Source: Dichetophora obliterata
Lineage: Eukaryota > Arthropoda > Insecta > Diptera > Sciomyzidae
Direction of reading: 5' to 3'
Assembly: GCA_963920525.1 (NCBI GenBank)
Contig: OY986436.1
Span: forward strand, 179,446,361 to 179,510,360
Length of the DNA: 64,000 nucleotides
Shown: positions 44,580-56,274 of the stretch, piece by piece
How the letters are laid out: every line of letters begins with the position of its first letter
How positions within the stretch are numbered: position 1 is the stretch's first letter
Translations under genes and position numbers: made by a program
The notes under the pieces: generated by a model
Database searches by the model: none
The model's input: only the letters and a program-made list of their open reading frames with translations
What the model was told of the DNA's origin: nothing

Positions 44580-45448
44580 AGTATGTGTGTTTGTATGTAT
44601 GTATCAAATAATTTCGCATTTCGCAAAACAAATAAACGTACAGGCAAGAAAATAAGTGATTATTGTGTTGTCATCTAGTTCTGAGCTACATTTTAAATTC
44701 AAAACTCTAGCTCATCGGGAAGTTAGTTTTAATGGATTCCAAGATTTGAATGGGACAGACATGAAGTAAAGCTTTAAAAAACGTGCTAAAAAAATTAAAC
44801 AACGTTTAATATAAATGTACGAATTACTTTCGGTACCTTAATATAGAAAGACCACTTACATATTTTTAAATCCACCTCAATTCTGACACAATCCTGCCGA
44901 AAAATAGATTTTTAAAAATGATATTTAGGGTCTTTCTATATAAAGGTAACGAAAGAAATTAATGGGGAAATCTTTCAGTACAGAAATTTTCTTCATTTTC
45001 AGTCAAATTAAAATTTTTTTTTGTATATGTATTAGTTCTGATATCAGTATTGTGGCAATTTTTTAATAGATTTAAAAAAATCTTTTTCTTTTATTAAAGA
45101 ACAAATTTTTCAATATGCTGTATTTGGTTTTTATTAAATTTTGAAGGAGAAAATATTATTTCAACATTTGCTGACGAATGAGAAATTGATAGAATACTTT
45201 GGCAATTTTATATATATTGAAGAAATTCGACTCTTTAATTTAATTTGTTATGTATTTTACAAAGTGCCAAAATGCAGAAATACATTTTTTAATTCTTTTA
45301 ATTCTGTTTGCTCACTAAAAGCTCTTAATTCTGTGTTTATTATTAAGTGAAATAAAATGTACCGAAAACGCTTTGGTAGTAGGAAAGTAGGAAAAATTTG
45401 AAAAGTACAATTGTACCGAAAATATCAACCCTGACATATAGATCACAA
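44580..45448. other. Intergenic AT-rich DNA, nothing recognised
   Basis: No gene or bounded element seen. Confidence 0.35.
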
Positions 45449-45833
45449 AGGGTGAGGTCAGATTGTTTGATCGGCGTTCAATAAACTATTTCTACTCTCT
45501 TTCACATTTTGATTGCTTTTCGATCAGACTGCACTCAAGTGATTGGCCTTAATACAACTCTTTTTTATTATATAATAGCATAAAAGTAGTACTTTTTCTC
45601 AAAAAAGTACTTTCTACCTACTAAAAGCCAGCACATTCGTTATTTCGCCAACTAGAAAAACTGCTCTGAACGATGATTGCTGTCATGTACAGCGTTAAAA
45701 AATGCATAAATTTTGATTGCTCTACAATGTGCTCATCCGCTCTCGCTCTCATTGTTTTTTGCCAGTTTTGCATTGAAAGCAACAACAAAACATTTCAAAC
45801 GCCGAATAAACAATCATCGTCCGACCTCACCCT
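45449..45833. mobile_element. MITE candidate with AGGGTGAGGTC termini
   Basis: AGGGTGAGGTCAGATTGTTT at the left; the inverse of the right end reads AGGGTGAGGTCGGACGATGA. About 385 bp, non-coding, no clear target duplication. Confidence 0.5.
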
Positions 45834-46886
45834 AAGAGAGTGCCTTTCGTCGATCACAATATCAGCAATTTGCTAAAAAATTTCCGTAATGCATGTCGTG
45901 GCCAAACTTTCACTCATAGTTTTCTTCGAGTCAGCATCCAAGTTTGACCTTCTTTGCTTTGCAGAGCCTGCCCGAAAAGGATAGATTTGCCTTTTCCATC
46001 ACATCGCCTGAATAGCGGACATGTCTGGCTCCATTTTTTTTTTTTTGAGAAATTTCGCCCTTCCGAAAACCATCCATTTTCATGTGCGGTGGTCGTCAAG
46101 TTGGTACTCATTTTTAGTTGGCCCCGAATTTTCTTTATTAAATGATATTAATGTGGTGGGACCCAAACCCTACGCACAGGTTTTAAGGTCTAGGAGCGAC
46201 CTCTCAAGTTTACTGTCTAGAGAAGACCTGAGTCTGTTGGTTCTCGTGAGTTAGTTCCTATCATCCAGATTTTTTTACTTCATATGTTTAGTATTCCTCT
46301 ATCCGCCACCTGGGGATGAACATAGGCGCTCTTTAAGGATTACAGGCTTCCCAGAGAAACGTAACTTAAGCTAAGAAGTTTTTTTTGCAGAAAAATCGAA
46401 CGGTAAGTTTTTCTTATTACTAATAGCCTCAGCTTCGACGCACGACGTTAGACCACCTTCATTGTTATACGGAAACGGCGAGCCATTTGGGAAATAATGT
46501 GGGTTGGTTCGAAGCTCAACCCAATTCTTGTGCACCGTAATTTTTTATAGCATCTATTTAAAGGCAAAAAGCTATTGAAAATTTAGGGTGATTACACATA
46601 TTTCATCTAAAAAAGGGGACGAACATTGAAAAGCAAAAAGAGGATTTCAGAAATTTAGCGTAAAGCAAAAACTTCCATGAAATTGAGTTTTCAGGTGACA
46701 TTCGCTTGGCATTCAAACAAAACAAATAAATTTTTTTAAAAAATTTATAAGACTTATTGAAAAAATGTTTTTCATACATTATTCGGCATTAAATGAAGAA
46801 TATGAAAAAATAAATGTTGTAGCCACTTCTGGTAACCAAAACTGGTACTTTGTAGACACTATAAAAGAAAAAGTCAAAATTCAAGT
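45834..46886. other. Unassigned intergenic sequence
   Basis: Somewhat GC-richer between 45950 and 46530, so it may contain a decayed transposon, but no motif was recognised. Confidence 0.3.
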
Positions 46887-47037
46887 TTAATTCTAATATT
46901 TTGGCTTTTTTTTGTAGACAGTTGACCTAATTTGTTTTATTCCCCACGGATACTGTATGGTTAATTCTAATATTTTGGCTTTTTTTTTTAGACAGTTGAC
47001 CTAATTTGTTTTATTCCCCACGGATACTGTAAGGGTT
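46887..47037. repeat. 74-bp tandem duplication
   Basis: TTAATTCTAATATTTTGGCT through CCCCACGGATACTGTA occurs twice, starting at 46887 and 46961, with only length changes in the T-run. The start of a third unit (GGTTAAT) follows. Confidence 0.8.
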
Positions 47038-47335
47038 AATATAATTTTTTTACAACGTTTGTAAAGCTAATAAGGAGGCGTGGCAGGTATAAAAAAGTAT
47101 ATACATTTTTGATCAGCATGATCTCCTGACTCGATTTAACCATGTCTGCCTTCATAAATTCTATGAAAATTAATAAAATTACTGGAAATTTTTTTAATGT
47201 TGTAAGACTTGGACAAAAACTTTATTATCCCACCTAAAACAATAAATATCCACACACAAAGTGACGTCACCAAAATAATAAAACCAGCATAACTTAACTC
47301 ATATTGATGAATTTCATGTAAAAATCGAGATGCTT

Positions 47336-48238
47336 TGAACCCGACCCCCTCAGATATCGATGAAATTTTGTTCATAGCTAAATTTGATTAATACAAACAA
47401 ACTCTCATTTTTAGAAATGACTGTTTTGCGATTTTTTGGGCGTGGCACAGTGGGAAAGTTTTCGAAAAAACGCGAAAATGGTCAAAAAGAGCTCCATTTA
47501 AACTACAATAACTCAGAATCGGCTGAACCGATTTCCATGATCTTGGTATCATTAAAAAGATATTTTAACAGGCTTTATGACACGTTTTATGACACAAAAA
47601 AAAATACACTGTAAAAAATTTATAAAAAAAAGAAAATTTTAACTAACGAAAAATCCAAAAAGATCAAGGGTTTTTTTACAGTGTATTACTTTTTTAGAAA
47701 GGTTTATCCTTCACCTATACCATATCAAAAAATAAAATTGGGTTCTTTTTTAGTTTTTTTTATATAATTTTTTAAGTAGTGTCACTTCTAGTAATTGCCC
47801 TTATATTTTATATTTACAGGTAAAATAACACAGTACAACACATGATTTGCCAACTCAATTCTGAGAACTGTATGTGAAATTAGACCCAAAAAGAAGAATT
47901 TCTGCATCATTCGTTTTGTCTTCTTACCTGCCAAAATATTTTTAATATCGATTTGAAGTTAGTAACTATCGTATAGGGGAATTTTTCACGTTTTATGCAC
48001 AACAATATTTGGACTAAAACATTGACACCTTTTTTATGATTCTGAGAATTAAAAAAAAAGGAATAAACAAAATAATAAATAAACCTTTTTGACCATTTTC
48101 GCGTTTTTTCGAAAACTTTCCCACTGTGCCACGCCCAAAAAATCGCAAAACAGTCATTTCTAAAAATGAGAGTTTGTTTGTATTGATCAAATTTAGCTAT
48201 GAACAAAATTTCATCGATATCTGAGGTGGTCGGGTTCA
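47336..48238. mobile_element. Inverted-repeat element with 154-bp arms
   Basis: The left arm 47336-47489 (TGAACCCGACCCCCTCAGAT to CGAAAATGGTCAAAAAG) and right arm 48085-48238 (CTTTTTGACCATTTTCG to GTGGTCGGGTTCA) are inverse copies. The 595-bp middle includes a small hairpin at 47603-47687 (AATACACTGTAAAAAA and its inverse). No transposase. Confidence 0.7.
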
Positions 48239-48268
48239 AAATTTCAGTTTTATCTCGATTTTTAAATG

Positions 48269-48905
48269 AAACTAGCTGAACCCGGTGTGCTTCGCTACCC
48301 CCCTCGTACCAGGATTGCATTTCAAAATTGTGGCAATACCAAAATCACTTTTCACGCCATTGAATTTTCGAAATAAGTCCACCCCAGCGCCACCTACCGT
48401 GTCCATTTATACACAAATTATTTTCTTATGATTAAACAAACATACATTCTGAATTTCAGTTAAATTGGTCCATAAATTCAAATTTTCGATATAAGTCCAC
48501 CCCAGCGCCACCTATCGGGTCCATTTATACACAAATTATTTTCTTATGATTAAACAAACATACATTCTGAATTTCAGTTAAATTGGTCCATAAATTCAAA
48601 TTTTCGATATAAGTCCACCCCAGCGCCACCTATCGGGTCCATTTATACACAAATTATTTTCTTATGATTAAACAAACATACATTCTGAATTTCAGTTAAA
48701 TTGGTCCATAAATTCAAATTTTCGATATAAGTCCACCCCAACGCCACCTATCGGACTTTCCCGGAGGGTTTTTCCAAAATTTTCCTTCGTAAAAACCTTC
48801 TCCTGGCAATTATAAACAACTGAAAAAAAATTTTAGACAAATCGGCCCAGCCATTCTCAATTGATGTTTTACTATACATTTTTTACACCATTTTTATATA
48901 TATAG
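48269..48905. repeat. 118-bp tandem array within a dispersed repeat
   Basis: The motif TCCACCCCAGCGCCACCTA recurs at 48378, 48496, 48614 and (variant CAACGCCACCTA) 48732, spaced exactly 118 bp. Units also contain TCCATTTATACACAAATTA and CATACATTCTGAATTTCAGT. A leader AGCTGAACCCGGTGTGCTTC precedes the array. A tail with AAATCGGCCCAGCCATTCTC and TTTTATATATATAGATTC follows, resembling RTE-type LINE 3' ends. No spacer diversity, so not a CRISPR array. Confidence 0.8.
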
Positions 48906-51420
48906 ATTCATCTATTCTAATATTACAACATTAAATCACAAAAATCCTGTGCTTGAAAAGGCATCTTTTTGGATAAAATTAAAATGATGAAGAGGAAAGT
49001 TTTTCTACACTGAAAAAAAAAATGCTTTAAAATTACAAAATGTGAAGCTAATTATTTTGAATCCAAACAGCAAGCAAAAGATTTCGTCAAAGTAACAGCA
49101 AATAATTTTTTAAAAATGTACCATATAGAACCAATATTAACACATTTTAAGTCAACTTTTAGTTTTGTTCGTTAGCATACAGAGAGCCTAATAAACCCAT
49201 TTTTTTTTAAAATACCTGGTCTTTAATCGAAAAAATGTGTATAAGAAATTTATAGAACACTTTCTACAAAATAGAGTATAATTTAGCACATTATTGACTT
49301 AGAATACGCAATTTCATACTCTTTTTTGAGCTTTATTTTTTAATTAATATGTAGAAAGTTTTCCGTACAAAAATATTTATAAACTATGCATAGTTTCAAT
49401 TATTGCATTATTAAATAGTTTGGAAGGAAAAATCGTAACTCTGTCAGTATTTTCATTATATTTTAGAAAAAATAGAAAGTTTTATGCTAAAAAAAAGTAT
49501 GTGTATAGCCGCCATGCACGGTAGAAGTGTAACCTTCAGAAAACTAGACCTTTTTAGTACAACAACTTTTTCATAAAACATCGTTACCTAAGAATGAGAA
49601 AAAAACGACTTGAAAACCAAAGTTTTGTTTTTCGATGTAAATATCTCCGCTGTTTTTAAATATGCCTATTTCAATTAAATAGTTTTTTGTTCGAGGTCCA
49701 ATAAAGGGACTTAAAAATAAATAGTATGAACTGTACCGTCAGGTAAGTTTATATATTTTTTATCTTTTTCCATAAGAGGTTCAAAATACTGCCTTTTCAC
49801 TCACAAAATTACTCGAAATTGTTGTTTTTGTAAAAAGAAACTACTTTCTATTAGACATACATTAATTTGCAAGAATTCATCTAGTTTTGCGCAAAAATTG
49901 TTAAACTGTTTTTGTCAGTTTTTGGCCCGTTAAAAAAGTTAAGTCTCTTATAATTTATGAGCACAAATTACCCTAATATCCCTTTCCAATCAAAAGTTAT
50001 GACTTAAAATCCATTTTTCATACCATTACTATCTAGCTATATTAAATGAATTAATTTTTGCGTTAAATTTTGATTTAATGATCAGATCATATTAATAGCA
50101 TATTTTTAATTAATTGCAGCTGAATAAGCATCGAAGTTGATTTTTTACATATTTTTTACACGTTGAGGTACATATGTACAGTTCAACAGATGCAACGTTT
50201 AATAATGTCTTTGAAATTGGTTTGTGTACATGCTAAATCCTATGGATGGTATGTTTGTCTATTTTTACTGTTGCTTTTCGTTTCATCGAGTTTCAAATCA
50301 CAACGGTACTAAATAAGTTTCACTTAAAAAAACTACAATTATTCACCTGGAATTCGTTAAATCATGAGATCGTTATATGCTTTATATCAATAACTGTTGG
50401 CATAAGTATATGATTTAAATCAACTTACAGTCTTAATTTAACATTATCCTATTAGTTTAAGCCACAAAATCCAAAATATTTAATGTACATAAAATCTTTT
50501 CTATTTATTTACTGTGCAACACACCCTGCTATTAAACCATTGCACCTGCCCACAAAACAATTCCACTTCAATCACTATATCAAATCCACTTGAGCGACAA
50601 AGTAAAACCCTTAGGGAATTGACACTGCCAAATAGCATTCAGCATTTTCCAACCCAAAACCTACACAGTTACACTGAGAGAAATATGCGTTAAAATTTAA
50701 TGGAATTATGTTCATATTGAATGAATTTGTTTTTGAAATAGAGTTTGAAATAATTTCATTTAAGCTTAACACAAATGTTTTTAAAGTTTAATTTTAAACA
50801 AAAGTTTTTGTTTTTAAATATACTTTCATTGTAAAAATTTAAAGTTTTAACAAATTTATTTAAACGAAAAATTTAATGCAAAAACTTTAATATTTAAAAC
50901 AAATATTTTAAAACATAATTTATAAATATTGTTATTACATCGCTATTTTTTCGATGCCATTTTTTTAACTTTTTCGAATTTTCGAAGTCAGATTCGTGAT
51001 CAGCGACCATTGGGACCCACCGAATAACAAATTTTTTGACTTCATTTAATGAAGTTTGCGTTTTATTGCAGCTTGAAATATTTTAAAAATCAAAATAATT
51101 AATTAGTTTTTATTTGATCTTATGTTCAATATTTGGAAGACTAATTTAAAAATATTTTCAAACAATCAAATATAAAATCGGGGTCTCAGTTGTCTTGCAA
51201 TAATTTTCAATGATTCTACTGCACATATTTTTTTAATTGCATCTCTGATAGCGACGTATTTTTTGTTATTGGATGATAAAAGCAAATTATACAGCAAATA
51301 AATGAGTTTGTAGTTGAAAATTGAACACACTCGTTTTAAATTTAGTTTTATAGAAACGGAAATGAGTTAAATTTCTATTTTAAAATTTTTTGTTTAAATT
51401 TGAAGTATGTTTTTTTTTCT
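48906..51420. other. AT-rich intergenic DNA; weak inverted ends at 50672 and 51425
   Basis: No gene. ACACTGAGAGAAATATG near 50672 and the inverse TTTTTTTTCTTAGTGTAG near 51410-51427 could bound an element of about 750 bp rich in TTTAAA. The match is short. Confidence 0.35.
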
Positions 51421-52642
51421 TAGTGTAGAAATCTTGAACTAAATTTTAGCCGCACTAAAATATTACTGCATTTTTTCGAGCCTTCCAGTTCAAAATTTAT
51501 ACTTTTCCAATACTATCTCATATTTAAAATTCTTCTGTATTAGAATTTAAACCAAAAGAAATATTACAGTGTCCATTTTAGCTTTTTGGTTTAAATTTTA
51601 GCTTTATGGTTTTAATTTTAGCCTTTTTGGTTTAAATTTTAGTGCAATTTTTTATTAATTTTTATTTTTAAAGTTTTCTTTATGACCTTGTTATTTATTA
51701 TGTTGATTTTCTATGATTTAAATAAAAATTCTAAATGTTTGATAGTTTTAATCAAACTTGATTTTAAACACAAATTCTTGTTATTTGAAAGCTTAAAATC
51801 GTTTATTGAGCTTAAGGTCAGGTTAGAACAATTAATTGCTCTAACGAATTTTTCCAAAGAAACAATAACAACATTTTCAATATGAAAAGGAAAACATCGT
51901 TAGCTGATTTTATTGCAATTTTGGCCCTGCTACAGGCTTCATCAGAAATCTTTGTGACCCGCCGTGCAAGCGGAGTTTTTCTCCCTCTCATATTTTCTTG
52001 TTGTTGTTGTATTTTTGCTTTACTTTAGTTTTATGCTTATGTTATTATGGAGTCCAACAATCTGCTGGAATCCACTAGTAACCACTAACAAAGCATGGTT
52101 ACTGAAGTTGCTTTTAGATTTTGCTGACATATCTTCAGGCTGCTTCTGTTTTTGGTCGTGCTCTACCATTTGATTAAAGTTTTCTATATGACCTTGTTAT
52201 TTATTATGTTGATTTAAATACAAATTTAACCATTTGTATCTATGGTTTAAATACAAATTTTAAATGTTTGATAGAATAAATATTTGTTTTTAATACAATT
52301 AATGTTAAATTCCATTACATTTGGATACTAAATTTGGATTAAGACCAGTAAAAAATTAACCTGACAATGCTGCGACTCCATATTAGGTGAATCGGTTCAT
52401 ATGCTTGTTTATGGCGCTTGTTATGTATAGGTCAATACCCCCCGTAAAAAACATGCGATCGCTCCCATAAGGAGCAACAAGAGAGCGCTTTTTTGCTGTT
52501 TTATTCGATCAAAAAGTGAACACTTGTGCCCTTGTGCTCCTTGACTGTTTTATAAGATCAATAGGCGAGCAATCAATGAAAAAAAGAACATAAAGTGAGG
52601 CATGTGCTTTGTAAGAAACTCGATCATTATTTTCTGAAAAAT

Positions 52643-53001
52643 CGACCTTTGTAGTCTAGTGGAGAGTGCGCTAGACTAACAACCCAGAGGATTCTGGTTC
52701 GACTCCTGGTTCGGGCATGGTTCTTTTCACTTTCTTTGTACTTTTCTACATTTAAAAATTATCAAAAACTAAAAATCCACAACTAAATTGTGGAAAATGT
52801 GGAATTATAAAGGACAATGACAACTAAGGGCTTGCCGAGGTTAAGGCATAACACACACTAGCCTCGGTTAAAAGCAATTGAAAGCATTGTCTTTCACGTT
52901 TGTTTCGTCTAATCAATAACTCACGTATGGTTCCAATCAATTCCTCTAGCTAATCTAGAAGATCTTAATCTAGAAGATCTTTAAAAAAAAACAAAAAAAA
53001 T
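52643..53001 (+). mobile_element. tRNA-derived SINE, family A, copy 2
   Basis: Head GTAGTCTAGTGGAGAGTGCG (A-box) and GGTTCGACTCCTGG (B-box); body with AACTAAAAATCCACA, AATTGTGGAAAATGTGG and ATGGTTCCAATCAATTCCTC; A-rich end after AGAAGATCTTT. It aligns along its length with the minus-strand copy at 8523-8914, with small indels. Confidence 0.78.
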
Positions 53002-53204
53002 ATTTTAAATTTTCCTTTGCTGATCCATTTGGATCATTTTTGATCGCTCTTTTTGAGCTCCTGTCGGATGTTTAAGGGAGCGCTACCCTTCCTAGGATGT
53101 TAAAAGATGCAATGTTAAAAGAGAACATAAAATACACCTAGCTTGGATCAATAAGGAGCACTCCACTGCTCCTCAGGGAGCACTCCCAGATCGCTCATAG
53201 GATG

Positions 53205-53385
53205 ATAAAAATTGAATGTCATGCGTTTGAATCTCGCGCCGGTTGTTATTTGGCAAATACTAGATTTGAAACCAAAGCTAGTGTGGACTTATATGTAGTA
53301 CAGAAAATTTTATATTTTTGGATAGGATTTCTTACCGTGTACCTCACTCCATCCCCTCCTCCCAAAAAGAAGAGCTTACGTCAAT
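53205..53385 (+). mobile_element. SINE family B, copy 1 (5'-truncated)
   Basis: Begins at the B-box region (GAATGTCATGCGTTTGAATC). It continues with the body AAATACTAGATTTGAAACCA, then GACTTATATGTAGTACAGAA and TTTCTTACCGTGTA. The same body is inverted at about 53915-54005 in copy 2, next to a complete tRNA-like head. Confidence 0.65.
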
Positions 53386-53914
53386 ATTGACACACGTTAA
53401 TTGATACAAACAGAAGCTAAACTGAACAACGCTACAAGGTAGAGCTCAAGGCCAAAAGCAAGCAACCCCCAAAATGCCAGAAAAACATCAGTCAACAGAA
53501 GAGTGGAAACAGTTTAAAGGATATCGACTTAATATGTCGTTGCCAAAGTTTAATAAGCTTCAACACCCTGCTACAGTTGATGTTGTTGAAGGGTGTGGAG
53601 TTTTTTATCCAATTTTATCGCTGTTGTTGATAACATTTTAAGCTGGTCAATTTATTGGATAAAAATATTTGCGTACATTTTAAATTGGTTTCGTTTAACA
53701 TATTATGGCTATGATGATGATGATAATGTTGGTGATGGCAAAAAATGTTTGGCCAAACAAGCTTAAAAATGTGGTGACAATAAGCTCCAGCAGATTTTTA
53801 GAAATGGCCAACTGAATAACAAACATGTGAGTATGTCATCGATTTGATATATTTTATACATGTTTTCAAAATATGTTCAAGATAAAAGGTAGTAGCGGAG
53901 GAGTACTACACGGT

Positions 53915-54148
53915 AAGATATCTTGTACTAAAATTGAAGCTTTTCTGTACTACATATAAGTCAACACCAGCTTTGGTTTCAAATCTAGTATTTGTAAAAT
54001 ACTGAAAAAATTTTATAAAGCTTGGTTTTAAATTTGGTACAAGCTTGGATTAAAATATTTAAAAAAAAAAATAACAAACACCACGAGATTCGAACGCACG
54101 ACATTCAGTTTGTAAACTCACTACCCTTACCACCGGGCTATTGGCCTA
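53915..54148 (-). mobile_element. SINE family B, copy 2
   Basis: The minus strand starts GCCAATAGCCCGGTGGTAAG (A-box region), then GAATGTCGTGCGTTCGAATC (B-box). A poly-T stretch and a body shared with copy 1 follow (ACTAGATTTGAAACCAAAGC, ACTTATATGTAGTACAGAAA, ATCTTACCGTGTA). The tRNA-like head has a cloverleaf-like layout but lies within a repeated body, so it is a SINE head. Confidence 0.68.
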
Positions 54149-54180
54149 AATACTTATAACAAGCGCGATTAACGAACATA

Positions 54181-55102
54181 CAGGGTTGTCAATATTCGAA
54201 GCGCCCATCTGGCAACACTGTAACTTTCCGCAGTGATGCCAAATCGACTAATGACATACCGCATTTGAAGCGTCATTCCAAGCAAATGTTTACAATGGAA
54301 CAGTACACGCCACGCGAACGCTCTAAAATTGTTGAAATTTACATTCAACAAAACAAGTCAATAGTGAAAACTCAACTCAATGAGCGATAAAGCTCATTTT
54401 CAGTTGAACGGAACGGTAAACAAACAAAATTGCCGTATTTATGCCACTGAAAATCCACAAGAGAGAGATTCACGATGCAAAAGTCACTGTTTGGTGCGGC
54501 GTTTGTGCTAAAATGCTCATTGGGCCGTTCTTTTTCGAAGATGATAATGGCCACAGAGTTACTGTCATTCAGGAGCGTTATCGCGATATGATAAACAATT
54601 TTTTCATGCCAATCGTATGTCGAAAGCGTATCAGGCACTACTGGTTTCAACAAGACGGCGCGCCACCACACACAAGCCGCACTACAATCGATTTTTAGAA
54701 GCAATTGTTCCCTGGCCGTTTGATGTCAAAAAATGGTGATTTCGATTGGCCGCCAAGATCACCAGATTTAACGCCTCCAGACTTCTTTTTGTGGGGTTAT
54801 TTGAAATCAAAGGTTTACGTCAACAAGCCAAAGACCCTAGAAGAGCTGGAAACCAACATCCGTCAAGAAATAACCACCATTCCCATCGAAATGTTGAAGA
54901 AAACCATGGAAAATGCTGCAAAACGGGCACAATATGTCGTAGAGGCCAATGGCGACCATTTACGAGATATCATATTCAAGAAATAATGTAAGCAAATCCA
55001 CTTGAACCCAATTAAATGATATTTATGACGAACAGACAAAAAATTGTGGTTTCTTTGATTTATCTAAAAATAAAATGGGCGCTTCGAATATTGGCAACCC
55101 TG
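54181..55102 (+). mobile_element. rosa-like mariner element, copy 2, internally deleted
   Basis: Full inverted termini CAGGGTTGTCAATATTCGAA and the inverse of CAGGGTTGCCAATATTCGAA, flanked by TA (54179-54180, 55103-55104). The 922-bp length is about 393 bp shorter than copy 1. The missing part lies between AGTGAAAACTCAA and the GAGCGATAAAGCTCATTTT region. Confidence 0.88.
54296..54986 (+). pseudogene. rosa-like transposase, internally deleted
   Basis: The start MEQYTPRERSKIVEIYIQQN is kept. The deletion removes the rest of the DNA-binding region and part of the catalytic domain up to SDEAHF, which is itself changed: GAT GAA becomes GAT AAA, Glu to Lys, after a frameshift. QQDGAPPHTS, the TAG stop, and WPPRSPDLTPPDFFLWG to the C-terminal IIFKK follow as in copy 1. 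The TAG after TTIDF is in the same place in both copies. Confidence 0.85.
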
Positions 55103-55440
55103 TATGAACCTAGTCGCCTAATATGAAGTCGCAGAATTGCCAGGCTATCTTTTGACTGGTCTTAATCCAAATTTAGCATCGAAATGTACTAGAATTAAGT
55201 ATAAATTGTTTTAAAAACAAAAAGTAATACAGAATTGTACTTAAATTTAAACCAAGAAGGCTAAAATTAAAACCAAAATGCTAAAATGGATGCTCTAATA
55301 TTTCTTTTGGCTTAAATTCTAGTTCAGAAGAGTTTTAAATAAGAGTTGGTATTTAAAAAGTTTTAATTTTAAACCGCAAGGTTTAAAAATATGCAGTAAT
55401 ATTTTAATGAGACTAAAATGTAGTCCAAGATTTTTAACCG

Positions 55441-56274
55441 TGTATAAAGTTTTCAAAATGAAGAGATTGATTTAAGATTTGGAGATTATTTTAAATTACA
55501 ATACGTACTTAATTTCGTTTTAGAAGAAGAACATCAAACATAAATTAATTTAAATGGCGGCCAATGAAATAAAGCTCATAAAAGATGCTTAAGATTGATC
55601 GAAAACTATCGTATTTAAATAATAAACTACTAGTTTTGAATTGAGGAATTAACACAATTATTCCCGGATGAAATGTTTTCATGTAATATGATATGTGGAG
55701 AGTAAGAATTTGTTGATGTGATTTCGATACCTATGTGAATTTTTTTCTTAACGCTCCATCTAACGTCAAATGTGGTGAGGCTTTGCTTATGCCTTGGTGT
55801 GCCTTGATTTTAAACTGGGGCCGAATTACAGCATCCGAGATCGAGCAAAATTGTACAAGATTGATAGGCACTTGTCTCGTCGTGCCCTCCGTCGGCCCCT
55901 GAGCTTATCCAACAGACAAGGAAATGTGGTGTGCCTTGGCTTCTGCCTTGATGTGCCTTAGTTTTATACTGAGCTTATTCATGGAAATATAATGAATACA
56001 AGGAAATATAATGAATACTTATTAGCTAATACCGTCGATACCGTCGAGTAATTTTTGTAATTAGGTACAATTTTGTTGCTTTAATAGACGAAAACAAAAA
56101 ACAACAAAGAAAACCATGTCGCAAAAATCTATCGGTTTTTGAAATTTTCATGCAAACAAATCTACAGAACGAGCCGTAAAAAGCTTTGCTTCAAAAACGT
56201 TCGGCATTGTTTAGTAAGGTTTTTCTATTTTAAGTTTGCCGCTCACATTGTGCTCTCTTCTGAACGAGAGAACT
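55441..56274. other. Intergenic AT-rich DNA, nothing recognised
   Basis: Two similar short stretches (CTTATGCCTTGGTGTGCCTTG near 55790 and a variant near 55940) indicate a minor duplication; no gene. Confidence 0.35.

Larger units (their letters stand above)
51424..55440. repeat. Large inverted repeat with interrupted left arm
   Basis: Sequence at 51424-51655 (AATCTTGAACTAAATTTTAG, then GCTTTTTGGTTTAAATTTTA) and at 52320-52392 (TTTGGATTAAGACCAG, GCGACTCCATATTAGG) is found inverted at 55108-55440. The left arm is widened by about 500 bp between two copies of TATGACCTTGTTATTTATTA (51680 and 52188). The interior (52393-55107) holds SINEs and a rosa-like copy. It may be the remains of one large inverted-repeat transposon or two opposed copies of one repeat. 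Confidence 0.6.

Noticed and set aside
48378..48760. CRISPR-like regular repeats
   Set aside because: Whole 118-bp units are repeated with no variable spacers, and the context is a eukaryotic dispersed repeat.
52440..53200. Inverted GATCGCTCCCATAAGGAGC-like segments around SINE A
   Set aside because: The similarity is made of short GGAGC/GCTCC motifs in several orders, so ends cannot be defined.
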